From Streptomyces sp. JH14 (lineage in GTDB: Bacteria > Actinomycetota > Actinomycetes > Streptomycetales > Streptomycetaceae): a stretch of DNA of 64,000 nt. This document shows positions 9,000 through 17,448 of this stretch, in pieces. A program made the translations under genes and the position numbers. The stretch covers positions 3,038,001 to 3,102,000 of the forward strand of contig NZ_JAJNEL010000001.1 of assembly GCF_029428675.1 (NCBI RefSeq). Reading direction: 5' to 3'. How positions within the stretch are numbered: the first letter of the stretch is position 1; each line of letters begins with the position of its first letter. A model generated the notes under the pieces. That model saw nothing but the letters and a program-made list of their open reading frames with translations. It ran no database searches and was not told where the DNA came from.

Positions 9000-10028
9000 G
9001 TGACGGATGAGTGGCGTGGATGGCAGGAGGCGGCCGAGACCGCTTTGTACGGGGACAGGGGGTTCTACCGGAGCCCCGAAGGGCCGGCCGGGCATTTCCG
9101 TACGTCCGTGCACGCCTCCCCGCTGTTCGCCGCCGCCGTGGCCCGGCTGCTGGTCAGGACGGCCCGGGAGCTGGGGACGGACACGGTCGATCTGGTGGAT
9201 GTGGGGGCCGGGCGGGGCGAGCTGGTGACCGGGGTGCTCGCGGCCCTGCCGGGCATCGCCCCGGCAGGGCTTTCGGTACGGGCGTACGCCGTGGAGATCT
9301 CCGGCCGGCCGGAGGGCCTGGACCCCCGGATCGAGTGGTGCTCCGAGCCCCCGCAGGGGGTGCGGGGGCTGCTGTTCGCCAACGAGTGGCTGGACAACGT
9401 CCCGACGCCGGTGGCCGAGACCGACGCGGACGGCGTCGAACGGTACGTCCTGGTCCGGACGGCGGACGGTGCGGAACGGCTGGGTGCACCCGTGACCGGG
9501 GCGGACGCCGCGTGGCTGCGGCGCTGGTGGCCGTCGGCCGGGCCGGGCGGCCGCGCAGAGATCGGCCGGCCGCGCGACGAGGCGTGGGCACGGGCGGTCT
9601 CCACCCTGTCCGCGGGGCTCGCGGTGGCCGTCGACTACGCCCACGTACGGGAGGCACGGCCGCCGTTCGGCACGCTGACCGGTTTCCGGGCGGGGCGCGA
9701 GGTGCGGCCGGTGCCCGACGGCAGCTGCGACCTCACCTCGCATGTGGCGCTGGACGCGTGTGCGGCGGCCGGGGCGGGCGGCGGTGCGGTGCCCGAGGTG
9801 GTGGATCAGCGGGAGGCGCTGCGAGGGCTGGGGGTCAGCGGGGAGCGGCCGCCGCTCGCCCTGGCCTCGACCGATCCGGCGGGGTACGTCCGGGCACTGG
9901 CCGGGGCGGGAGAGGCGGCGGAGCTGACCGCGCGGGGCGGGCTGGGCGACTTCGGCTGGCTGACGCAGCGGGTGGGCGCGAACGCACCGCGCCCTTCCGG
10001 CGGCCTCTCGAACCCCTCCGGCGGTTGA
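9000..10028 (+). CDS. SAM-dependent methyltransferase, MidA/NDUFAF7 family (Methyltransf_28)
   Basis: A 342-residue class I methyltransferase. Family features appear in order: [30 protein letters not shown] near residues 20-50, the SAM-binding [16 protein letters not shown] near 65-80, [15 protein letters not shown] (the MidA-type NE-D-P motif), AVDYAH, and GTLTGF followed by DLTSHVALD, which corresponds to the DLTAHVDF segment of MidA. GTG 9000 is favoured because similarity begins at DEWRGWQEA. The mitochondrial homologue NDUFAF7 dimethylates an arginine of complex I subunit NDUFS2. Here the next gene (115 nt downstream, same strand) is the bacterial NDUFS2 homologue, NuoD. The last codons lie inside a dispersed repeat, so the C-terminal tail is probably not functional. 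Confidence 0.85.
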   Translation: MTDEWRGWQEAAETALYGDRGFYRSPEGPAGHFRTSVHASPLFAAAVARLLVRTARELGTDTVDLVDVGAGRGELVTGVLAALPGIAPAGLSVRAYAVEISGRPEGLDPRIEWCSEPPQGVRGLLFANEWLDNVPTPVAETDADGVERYVLVRTADGAERLGAPVTGADAAWLRRWWPSAGPGGRAEIGRPRDEAWARAVSTLSAGLAVAVDYAHVREARPPFGTLTGFRAGREVRPVPDGSCDLTSHVALDACAAAGAGGGAVPEVVDQREALRGLGVSGERPPLALASTDPAGYVRALAGAGEAAELTARGGLGDFGWLTQRVGANAPRPSGGLSNPSGG

Positions 10029-10055
10029 GGAGCGGGTTCCGGGGCAGCGCCCCGG
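10016..10055 (+). repeat. Dispersed Streptomyces intergenic repeat with hairpin
   Basis: CCTCCGGCGGTTGAGGA starting near 10016 resembles a short element common between Streptomyces genes. It contains the stop codon of the methyltransferase gene and runs into a 7-bp hairpin (10039-10055), which may act as a terminator. A related copy starts near 51418. Confidence 0.5.
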
Positions 10056-10143
10056 CAGGAACGCGGCCCGGGGCGCCGGGAGGCCGGGCCCGAAAGCCCG
10101 GGGCCCGGAGCACGCCGGACGGCACGCAGGGAATACTGGCCGT

Positions 10144-11286
10144 ATGACGGAGACGACAGTCGGCATCGGCGGCGCGGCGGAGAGCACCGACATGGTGCTC
10201 AACATCGGGCCCCAGCACCCCTCGACCCACGGCGTGCTCCGTCTGCGGATCGTCCTCGACGGTGAGCGGATCCAGCACGCCGAGCCGGTCATCGGCTATA
10301 TGCACCGCGGCGCGGAGAAGCTCTTCGAGGCCCGCGACTACCGGCAGATCGTGATGCTCGCCAACCGCCACGACTGGCTGTCGGCGTTCTCCAACGAGCT
10401 GGGCGTCGTGATGGCCGTGGAGCGGATGCTCGGCATGGAGGTCCCGGAACGCGCGGTCTGGACCCGGACGCTGCTCGCCGAGCTCAACCGGGTGCTCAAC
10501 CATCTGATGTTCCTCGGTTCGTACCCGCTCGAACTGGGCGGTATCACCCCGGTGTTCTACGCCTTCCGGGAGCGCGAGGAGCTCCAGGCCGTGATGGAGG
10601 AGGTCTCCGGCGGCCGGATGCACTACATGTTCAACCGGGTCGGCGGCCTCAAGGAGGACCTCCCGGCGGGCTGGCTCGGCCGCGCCCGGGACGCCGTCGC
10701 GTCGGTCCGCTCGCGGATGGACGTCTACGACAGGCTGGTGCTCGGCAACGAGATCTTCCGCGGCCGCACCCGTGGTGTCGGGGTGCTGTCCGCCGAGACC
10801 GTGCACGCGTACGGGGTGTCCGGTCCGATCGCGCGCGCCTCCGGGGTCGACTTCGATCTGCGGCGCGACGAGCCGTACCTCGCGTACGGGGAGCTGCAGG
10901 ACACGCTCAAGGTCGTCACCCGCACCGAGGGCGACTGCCTGGCCCGGTTCGAGTGCCTGCTGGAGCAGACCCACAACGCACTGGACCTGGCGGACGCCTG
11001 CCTGGACCGGATGGCCGAACTGGCGCCCGGGCCGATCAACCAGCGGCTGCCCAAGGTGCTCAAGGCCCCCGAGGGCCACACCTACGCCTGGACCGAGAAC
11101 CCGCTCGGCATCAACGGCTACTACCTGGTCTCCAAGGGCGAGAAGACCCCGTACCGGCTGAAGCTCCGCTCCGCCTCGTACAACAACATCCAGGCGCTCA
11201 CCGAGCTGCTGCCGGGCACGCTCGTCGCCGACATGGTGGCGATCCTGGGCTCGCTGTTCTTCGTCGTCGGCGACATCGACAAGTAG
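10144..11286 (+). CDS. nuoD: Orphan NADH-quinone oxidoreductase subunit D paralogue (NuoD2 type)
   Basis: A 380-residue NuoD/49-kDa subunit homologue, outside any nuo operon. In complex I this subunit helps form the quinone pocket beside FeS cluster N2. [40 protein letters not shown] and a C-terminal VVGDIDK are conserved family features. Aligned to mammalian NDUFS2 by a constant offset of 30, His59 is kept (His29), Arg85 is kept (Arg55), Tyr108 is replaced by Trp78, and Asp160 by Glu130. The protein therefore folds as NuoD but has an altered quinone site. It may serve as an alternative subunit, act in another hydrogenase-like complex, or be a specialised paralogue. It follows a methyltransferase of the NDUFAF7 family. 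Confidence 0.9.
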   Translation: MTETTVGIGGAAESTDMVLNIGPQHPSTHGVLRLRIVLDGERIQHAEPVIGYMHRGAEKLFEARDYRQIVMLANRHDWLSAFSNELGVVMAVERMLGMEVPERAVWTRTLLAELNRVLNHLMFLGSYPLELGGITPVFYAFREREELQAVMEEVSGGRMHYMFNRVGGLKEDLPAGWLGRARDAVASVRSRMDVYDRLVLGNEIFRGRTRGVGVLSAETVHAYGVSGPIARASGVDFDLRRDEPYLAYGELQDTLKVVTRTEGDCLARFECLLEQTHNALDLADACLDRMAELAPGPINQRLPKVLKAPEGHTYAWTENPLGINGYYLVSKGEKTPYRLKLRSASYNNIQALTELLPGTLVADMVAILGSLFFVVGDIDK

Positions 11287-11314
11287 CCCGCACGGCGCCC
11301 GGGCCGCCGGACCG

Positions 11315-12328
11315 CTACGAGATCGCGCTGCGCAGCTCGGCGACGTCCAGCTGCTCGGTCTCGTCGTGCACGGTCAGGTCGATGACCTTGCCGACGGCAC
11401 GGTTCGCGGCTGTTCCCGTACGGTGCGCCGCCAGCGCCTCCTCCCCCACCACGTCCGCGAGGTCCTCGTTCTGGACGGACTCGATCGAGGCGTGCGCCTT
11501 CTGCGTACCGAAGAAGTCGAAGCTGCCCTGCGGCACCGGGTGCCGCCGGGACGCGCTGTACGGGGCGACCGCGCTGGCGACCGGGACCGTGCGCGGCGCG
11601 GGAAGCACCGTCGAGGGGCGGACCGGGGGCAGGGCCGCCTGCGGGCGGCGGTGCTGCTCGGCACCCTGTGCCCCGGCAGCCGCGTGCTTGCCCTGCGGCT
11701 CCTCGGCCTCCCGGGCACGCTCCTCGAGATCACGCTTCCTGGCCTGCTCGGCGGTGCGGCGGGCCTCCTGGAGCGCGGCATTGCGGGTCAGGTCCTGCAG
11801 GGCCTGGGCGGCGCGCAGATACGCGGCCGGTGTAGGCGTGGAACGGGCGGTGGGCAGCTCCTTGGGAACCGCGGCCGCTTCGATCGCGAGCTGCCTGCGG
11901 CCCTCCAGCGCGCTGGCCCGCTCGGTCTCGGCGTTGGCGTACCGGCGCAGCAGTGCGGCGTGCTCACCGCGCAGGCCGGCGAGCTCCACGCGCTTGCGGC
12001 GCAGCTTCGTCTCCAGCCGGACGCGCAGCGCCCGCGACTCGTCGAGGTCGGCCTCGAGCTCCGCTACGCGCTCCTCGGTCTTCCATTCGTCGCTGGCACG
12101 GGCGCGTGTCAGCTCCGCGACGCGGCGGCCCGCTTCCCTGTCCCAGGCGCGCATCAGATACGCACCGATGACAGCGGCGACCGCCGTGGCGGCGACCAGT
12201 CCGCGCAGGACCAGGGGTTCGGAGAGCAGCCAGGCGCCCGCCGCACAGACGACTGCCGCTCCGGCGACGACCGAAGGAGGAAGGATTCTGTGCAGAGGTG
12301 GCGAATGGCGATGACGTCCACGTGGCAT
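11315..12328 (-). CDS. Membrane-anchored coiled-coil protein, function unknown
   Basis: A 337-residue protein beginning MPRGRHRHSPPLHRILPP, with two hydrophobic segments (about residues 19-35 and 42-58) followed by a long charged coiled coil (WDREAGRRVAELTRARASDEWKTEERVAELEADLDESRALRVRLETKLRRKR, and onward to about residue 215). An Ala/Pro-rich linker and a C-terminal segment (FDFFGTQKAHASIESVQNEDLADVVGEEA) complete it. An in-frame GTG at 12358 is an alternative start. The pattern suggests a cytoplasmic coiled coil held at the membrane, perhaps structural or divisome-related. I do not recognise the family. Confidence 0.7.
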   Translation of the reverse strand: MPRGRHRHSPPLHRILPPSVVAGAAVVCAAGAWLLSEPLVLRGLVAATAVAAVIGAYLMRAWDREAGRRVAELTRARASDEWKTEERVAELEADLDESRALRVRLETKLRRKRVELAGLRGEHAALLRRYANAETERASALEGRRQLAIEAAAVPKELPTARSTPTPAAYLRAAQALQDLTRNAALQEARRTAEQARKRDLEERAREAEEPQGKHAAAGAQGAEQHRRPQAALPPVRPSTVLPAPRTVPVASAVAPYSASRRHPVPQGSFDFFGTQKAHASIESVQNEDLADVVGEEALAAHRTGTAANRAVGKVIDLTVHDETEQLDVAELRSAIS

Positions 12329-12360
12329 GGCCTGAAATTTACCGTGCGTAGGGGTCACTT

Positions 12361-12421
12361 GGGAGGCCGCCCGGCAATCTGTTCCCCGGCAGTTACCTGA
12401 CGGGCTTACCGGCGGCCTCCC
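12361..12421 (-). promoter_or_regulatory. Inverted repeat between the binding-protein gene and the coiled-coil gene
   Basis: An 11-bp perfect inverted repeat (12361-12371 with 12411-12421) encloses 39 nt just after the osmoprotectant binding-protein stop. It could be a terminator or a folded leader. Confidence 0.4.
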
Positions 12422-12434
12422 GAGCCGTCACCTG

Positions 12435-13412
12435 CTACTTCTTGATCAGGCCTTTCGACTGCAGATAGTCCTTGGCCACATCGGCGGGCTTGGCACGCTC
12501 GGCGTCCACCTTGCGGTTCAGTTCCGCGAGGTCCTCCGTGGTGAGGGCCTGGGTGAGCTTGCCGAGTGCCTCGGCAATGTCCGGTGCGCCGGCGTCCTTG
12601 GCATTGAGAACCGGAAGGACGTTGTCCGCGTTCTGAAGCTTCTTGTCGTCGTCGAGGAACACCAGGCCGTAGCTGTCCAGCACCGCGTCCGTGGTGGTGG
12701 TCAGGACCAGCTGGTCCTTGCCGTCCTTCACGGCCTGCTTGGACTGCGGAGTGCCGACTCCCTTGGGGTCGATCCCGGTGACATCAATGCCGTACGTCTT
12801 CTTCAGCCCCGGTGCGCAGAAGGGCCGCACCTCGCACTCGTCACCCGCCGCGATCTTCACCTTCAGCTTGGACGCGCCGAGGTCCGAAAGAGTCGTGAGC
12901 TTGTTCTTGTCGGCGAATTCCTTGGTCACCGCGAAGGCGTTCTGGTCGACGGCGTCACCGGCCGGAAGCACCTTCAGTCCACGCGGGGTGGCGAGCTTCT
13001 CCAGAGCGGCGACGGTGGCCGTCGCATCACCGGAGGCGACCGGCTTCTCCTCGGCCGCCTTCGCCCCGTTCACCTTGGCATTGAGGAATTCGGCGATCGT
13101 CGCGGCATATTCCGGTACGACGTCGATCTCGCCCTTCTCCAAGGACGGTTCGTACAGCTCCCGGTTCTTCACCGTGGTGACCGAGGTGCTGTATCCGGCG
13201 TCGGCGAGAATCTGCGCGTACAGCTCGGCGAGCACCTTGGACTCCGTGAAGGCGGCGGCGCCGACGACGAGCGAGCCCTTCTTCCCGGAGTCGCCGGACG
13301 CGGCGGAGCCTCCCTTGTCCTTCTCCAGGCTGTCGCCGCCGCAGGCGGCGAGCGAGCCGGCCAGCGCGATCATGCCGATGACCGCACCCGCTATGCGCGA
13401 GGTCTTGCTCAT
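12435..13412 (-). CDS. Osmoprotectant (glycine betaine/choline-type) ABC transporter substrate-binding lipoprotein
   Basis: A 325-residue lipoprotein. Its signal peptide ends in the lipobox LAACGG (Cys near residue 24). A periplasmic-binding fold of the OpuAC/ProX type follows: VVGAAAFTESKVLAELYAQILADAGY near the N-terminus and EIDVVPEYAATIAEFL, a segment typical of quaternary-amine binding proteins. ATG 13412 has GGAG 6 nt upstream. It lies downstream of the two permease genes on the same strand, so the three probably form an operon that imports compatible solutes. Ligand identity (betaine, choline, carnitine) is not resolved. Confidence 0.9.
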   Translation of the reverse strand: MSKTSRIAGAVIGMIALAGSLAACGGDSLEKDKGGSAASGDSGKKGSLVVGAAAFTESKVLAELYAQILADAGYSTSVTTVKNRELYEPSLEKGEIDVVPEYAATIAEFLNAKVNGAKAAEEKPVASGDATATVAALEKLATPRGLKVLPAGDAVDQNAFAVTKEFADKNKLTTLSDLGASKLKVKIAAGDECEVRPFCAPGLKKTYGIDVTGIDPKGVGTPQSKQAVKDGKDQLVLTTTTDAVLDSYGLVFLDDDKKLQNADNVLPVLNAKDAGAPDIAEALGKLTQALTTEDLAELNRKVDAERAKPADVAKDYLQSKGLIKK

Positions 13413-13500
13413 GTTGTTCTCCGTCCACAGCAACAGGGCTGTTCACAAGGCGAGATGGGCATTGGGGCGAGTGGCGGGGCGATGGGGTGGTGGATGCCGG

Positions 13501-14175
13501 TCACGCCGCCCGGCGGCGGCGCAGCGGCGACAGGGCCCGGTCCAGACCCACCAGCACCGCCTCCACCAGCAGTGCGAGCACGGCGACGAGCAGCGCACCC
13601 GCCACCACCTGAGGCGTGTCGTACGTGTTGAACCCGGCGGTGATGATCCGGCCGAGACCGCCCTGTCCGACCATCGCGGCGATCGTTGCCGTGGCGATCA
13701 CCTGGACCGCGGCCGAGCGCAGACCGGTCATGATCATCGGGTAGGCCAGCGGGAGTTCGACCCGGACGAAGAGCTGACCGCCGGACATCCCCATGCCCCG
13801 CGCCGCCTCCACCACCGACGTGTCCACCTCCGTCATCCCGACATGGGCGTTGGTCAGCAGCGGCGGCACGGCGAACAGCACCAGCGCGATGACCGTCGGC
13901 ACGTATCCGGCGTTGCGCAACGGCGACACCATGAACAGGGCCAGCACCGCGAAGACCGGAATCGCCCGCCCCGCATTGGAGATGTTGACGGCCAGCGCGC
14001 CCCCCTTCCCGATGTGCCCCAGGTAGAGGGCCACCGGCAGCGCGATGACGCAGGCCAGCGCGAGTGACACCCCGCTGACGTACAGATGCTCGGCGAGCCG
14101 GTGGCCCGCCCCGCTCTCCCCCGACCAGTTGGCCCCGGTCGTCAGCCAGGTCCAGGCCTCTCCGAGAACTCCCAT
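13501..14175 (-). CDS. Osmoprotectant ABC transporter permease
   Basis: A 224-residue inner-membrane permease of the OpuBB/ProW type, with about five to six transmembrane segments and the EAA-type loop that contacts the ATPase (EVDTSVVEAARGMGMSGGQLFVRVELPLAYPMIMTGLR). The ATG at 14175 lies 3 nt after the stop of the upstream permease, with a GGGGG ribosome binding site inside that gene, which suggests coupled translation. The two permeases probably form a heterodimer served by the binding protein at 12435 and the ATPase at 15024. Confidence 0.92.
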   Translation of the reverse strand: MGVLGEAWTWLTTGANWSGESGAGHRLAEHLYVSGVSLALACVIALPVALYLGHIGKGGALAVNISNAGRAIPVFAVLALFMVSPLRNAGYVPTVIALVLFAVPPLLTNAHVGMTEVDTSVVEAARGMGMSGGQLFVRVELPLAYPMIMTGLRSAAVQVIATATIAAMVGQGGLGRIITAGFNTYDTPQVVAGALLVAVLALLVEAVLVGLDRALSPLRRRRAA

Positions 14176-14178
14176 GGG

Positions 14179-14925
14179 TCAGGCCCCCTCTCCCGTGGCG
14201 GCCGTGACCACGGCGCCGTGGGCCGTGCGGATGCGAGTCCAGGGCGTCAGCAGCCGCTGCACCCCGAGCAGCAGCACGTCGGCGGCTGTCGCGAGCAGCA
14301 CGCAGAGCACCGACGCGGTGAGCACCTGCGCTTTGAAGAAGCTCGGCAGGGCGTCCTCGATGAGGTTGCCGAGACCTCCCCGGCCGACGATCGAGCCGAC
14401 CGTCGTCAGGGCGATCGTGGAGACCGTGGCGATCCGGACCCCGGCCATCACCGCGGGCATCGCCAGCGGGAGTTCGACCTCCCACAGCAGCCTGCCCGGT
14501 CCGTACCCCATGCCCCTCGCGGCTTCCTTGGCCTCCTGCGGCACCGCTTCGAGCCCGGCCAGGATGTTCCGCACGAGAATGGTCAGCGAATACAGCACAA
14601 GGCCGGTGACCACCAGCGCGGCGGAAAGTCCGAACAGCGGAAGCAGGAGCGAGAACATCGCCAGCGACGGCACGGTGTACAGCACCGTCGTCAGCCCGAG
14701 CACCGGTCCCGCCAGCCGCCGGCTGCGGCGGGCGAGGAGCGCCAGCGGAAATGCCACCAGGAGACCGATCGCCACCGAGACCGCGGTGATCCAGATGTGC
14801 TGGACGGTCGCATCGGTCAACTCCTGGCTGCGGGAACGCAGATACTCCCCACAGATCCAGTCGTTCGCCACCAGGCAGTTCTGTCCGGCCACCCGTCCCC
14901 CCACCTCCCGATCACCGTGTCGCAT
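14179..14925 (-). CDS. Osmoprotectant ABC transporter permease
   Basis: A 248-residue permease paralogous to the next gene, with the same fold and an EAA loop (EAKEAARGMGYGPGRLLWEVELPLAMPAVMAGVR). The N-terminal 35 residues (to about TDATVQHIW) are soluble, and transmembrane segments begin at ITAVSVAIGLLVAFPLALL. The ATG at 14925 is the longest start; a GTG about 10 codons later is possible. It is the first gene of the three-gene minus-strand operon and is divergent from the ATPase gene, with 98 bp between the two starts, so one control region could serve all four genes. Confidence 0.9.
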   Translation of the reverse strand: MRHGDREVGGRVAGQNCLVANDWICGEYLRSRSQELTDATVQHIWITAVSVAIGLLVAFPLALLARRSRRLAGPVLGLTTVLYTVPSLAMFSLLLPLFGLSAALVVTGLVLYSLTILVRNILAGLEAVPQEAKEAARGMGYGPGRLLWEVELPLAMPAVMAGVRIATVSTIALTTVGSIVGRGGLGNLIEDALPSFFKAQVLTASVLCVLLATAADVLLLGVQRLLTPWTRIRTAHGAVVTAATGEGA

Positions 14926-15023
14926 CGATGTCCGGTGACCATATCCTCGACCACTGACAATCGCCGGGGCCGTTGTATTCCAGCAACATGTCCTTCACAG
15001 AACACCCGCCACAATGGGGAACC

Positions 15024-16202
15024 ATGATCCGTTTCGAGCACGTCACCAAGCGGTACGCGGACGGCACGACCGCCGTCGACGATCTCTCCTTCGACGTGGC
15101 GGAGGGTGAACTGGTCACGCTCGTCGGTCCGTCGGGCTGCGGCAAGACGACCACCATGAAGATGGTGAACCGGCTGATCGAACCGACCGAGGGCCGGATA
15201 TTCCTCGACGGGGACGACATATCCGCCATCGACCCCGTCCGGCTGCGCCGTCGAATCGGCTACGTGATCCAGCAGGTCGGTCTCTTCCCGCACCGGACGG
15301 TGCTGGAGAACACCGCGACCGTTCCCCATCTCCTGGGCTGGAAAAAGCAGAAGGGCCGCGAGCGCGCCGCCGAACTCCTCGACCTCGTCGGACTCGATCC
15401 GTCCGTTTACGGCGACCGCTATCCGGAGCAGCTCTCCGGCGGCCAGCGCCAACGTGTCGGAGTGGCCCGGGCATTGGCGGCGGATCCGCCGGTGCTGCTG
15501 ATGGACGAGCCCTTCGGCGCGGTCGACCCGGTCGTCCGGGAACGTCTGCAGAACGAATTCCTCAGACTCCAGGAACAGGTCCGCAAAACGGTGCTGTTCG
15601 TTACCCACGACATCGAGGAGGCCGTCCGGCTCGGCGACCGCATCGCCGTTTATGGGCAGGGCTCCATCGAGCAGTTCGACTCCCCGGCGACCGTGCTCGG
15701 CGCACCCGCCACCCCGTACGTCGCGGACTTCGTCGGCGCCGACCGCGGTCTCAAGCGGCTCTCCGTCACCCCCATCGAGGAGAGCGACCTCGACCAGCCG
15801 CCCGTCGTCCACCTGGACGACCCGCTCTCCGCCGCGACCGGCCGGCTGCGCGCCGAAGGGGCGCGCTGGGCCGTCGTCCTGGACCGGGACGACCGTCTGC
15901 ACGGCTGGATCCCGGCCGCCATCGACCTCGCCGGGGCCACGGGCACGGTCCGGGAGCACGCCCGCCGCATGGATGCCTGGCTTCCCGTCGGCGCCCCGCT
16001 CAAGCAGGCGTTCGCCACCATGCTCCAGCACGACGCGGGCTGGATCGCGGTGATCGACAAGGAGAGCACCGGCAGGTTCCTCGGAGTGCTCACCCCGGCC
16101 CGCCTCCATGAGGCGCTGCGCCGCTCGATCGACGCGGACGCCCAGGACGTGCCGCGCGCCGAAGTCGCCGTCGAGACCGTGGAGACCGTCAGCTCTCGCT
16201 GA
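15024..16202 (+). CDS. Osmoprotectant ABC transporter ATPase with C-terminal CBS-like region
   Basis: A 392-residue ATPase that powers uptake of compatible solutes. Walker A is GPSGCGKTTTMKM, the signature motif LSGGQRQRVGVARAL, Walker B VLLMDEPFGAVD, and the H loop is in LFVTHDIEEA. After residue 235 comes a degenerate pair of CBS-like units (VVHLDDPLSAATGRL and LPVGAPLKQAFATMLQHDAGWIAVID), as in OpuA ATPases, where this region senses ionic strength or c-di-AMP. ATG 15024 has GGGGA just upstream. Unusually, the gene is divergent from its permeases. Its last 14 nt overlap the convergent esterase gene. Confidence 0.92.
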   Translation: MIRFEHVTKRYADGTTAVDDLSFDVAEGELVTLVGPSGCGKTTTMKMVNRLIEPTEGRIFLDGDDISAIDPVRLRRRIGYVIQQVGLFPHRTVLENTATVPHLLGWKKQKGRERAAELLDLVGLDPSVYGDRYPEQLSGGQRQRVGVARALAADPPVLLMDEPFGAVDPVVRERLQNEFLRLQEQVRKTVLFVTHDIEEAVRLGDRIAVYGQGSIEQFDSPATVLGAPATPYVADFVGADRGLKRLSVTPIEESDLDQPPVVHLDDPLSAATGRLRAEGARWAVVLDRDDRLHGWIPAAIDLAGATGTVREHARRMDAWLPVGAPLKQAFATMLQHDAGWIAVIDKESTGRFLGVLTPARLHEALRRSIDADAQDVPRAEVAVETVETVSSR

Positions 16203-17310
16203 GCCGGCTGCTCATCCACACCAGCGCCGAAGGGATCTCCCGCCGCCACGTGTTGAAGTTGTGCCCGCCGCTGTCCAGCACGATCGACGACACCTGCGCG
16301 GGAGCCTTCACCTTGCCCACGAACTGCCGCGTACCCCAGTAGTTCCCCTCCCCCTCCCGCGATGTGGTCACCAGGAAGGACGAGCCGGGCTGCGGCAGAT
16401 GGTCCAGGCTCCACAACAGGTCGGCGCGCTCGCGGGCCCGCCGGTTCCCGTGGAAGAGATCGCCGGTCGTCGGGTCCTCGGCCGCCCTGTAGTACGCGGA
16501 CAGCCCCGCGCTCGCCGTGAACCTGTCGGGGTGGTGCAGTCCGATCTTCAGTGCGCAGTAGCCACCGGTCGAATTCCCGATGATGCCCCAGTTGCGCGCC
16601 CGCCTCCCGACCCGGTACGCCTCCGAGACCGCCTGCGGCAGGTCCTCGGAGAGGAACGTCTCGGTCTGCGGGCCGCCCTTTATGTCCACGCACTCGGTGT
16701 CCCGCGGCGGCGCGACCGTGGGTCTCAGCATCACCAGGATCATCGGCTGCGCCCGTCCGGCTTCCACCTGGCCGAGTGCCGTGCGCGGGTAGTGAAGACC
16801 CGTCAGAAGGTTTTCCGCCGTGCCCGGATAGCCGGTGAGGACCACGACCGCGGGAAACTTCCTGCGAGCGTACGCGGGGCGGAAGTACTCCGGCGGCAGA
16901 TACACGTACGCCGGGCTCCTGATTCCCGACCGCCGTCCCGCGACGACGACCTTGTCGATCCGGCCGCCCGCCGTGGACCGGGATCCGCCCGGGACATCCG
17001 GCCGCTCCATCCCGACCCGGACGACATGCCGGGAGGCCGCCGCCCCGGCCGCATGGTCCGTCACCACACCCGGCGACTGCTCCCGGCCCAGGAGATCGGC
17101 CCAGGAGCCGTAGAACAGGAAGGAGTTGTTGGCCACCAGGCCGACCGTGGCGAGGAGCGTCACCTGTGTCGCCAGCAGCAGACCGACCCTGCCGCACACC
17201 GCGGCCACGCCGCGTCGCGCCAGCCGCGGCCACAGCCGGATCGTGGCGGCGAACAGAACGACGGCCGACGCCATGGCCAGGGCCAGAACTGTCTTGCTGG
17301 TGAGCCCCAT
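16189..17310 (-). CDS. Membrane-tethered esterase/acyltransferase-like alpha/beta hydrolase
   Basis: A 373-residue protein with two N-terminal hydrophobic segments (about residues 5-25 and 40-62) and an extracytoplasmic alpha/beta hydrolase domain of the putative esterase (esterase D / mycolyltransferase-like) family. RSPAYVYLPPEYF is typical of the domain start. The nucleophile elbow is GIIGNSTGGYCALKIGLHHP, with Ser in GNSTGG, and the catalytic histidine is probably in SGGHNFNTWRREI. Substrate unknown; cell-envelope or polymer esters are likely from the topology. Its 3' end overlaps the ABC ATPase gene by 14 nt on the opposite strand. Confidence 0.85.
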   Translation of the reverse strand: MGLTSKTVLALAMASAVVLFAATIRLWPRLARRGVAAVCGRVGLLLATQVTLLATVGLVANNSFLFYGSWADLLGREQSPGVVTDHAAGAAASRHVVRVGMERPDVPGGSRSTAGGRIDKVVVAGRRSGIRSPAYVYLPPEYFRPAYARRKFPAVVVLTGYPGTAENLLTGLHYPRTALGQVEAGRAQPMILVMLRPTVAPPRDTECVDIKGGPQTETFLSEDLPQAVSEAYRVGRRARNWGIIGNSTGGYCALKIGLHHPDRFTASAGLSAYYRAAEDPTTGDLFHGNRRARERADLLWSLDHLPQPGSSFLVTTSREGEGNYWGTRQFVGKVKAPAQVSSIVLDSGGHNFNTWRREIPSALVWMSSRLSES

Positions 17311-17448
17311 GCTGGGTGCGCCTTCTGTCGGGAATTTTCCGTAGGACGGGTGAACCTGCCGCCCGGAAGCCTCGTCCTAGAGAGCGCACATCGTCCGGAG
17401 CGCTTCGGCCGACGGACTCAACAATCTCTCGCGGAACCACGGGAAGCG

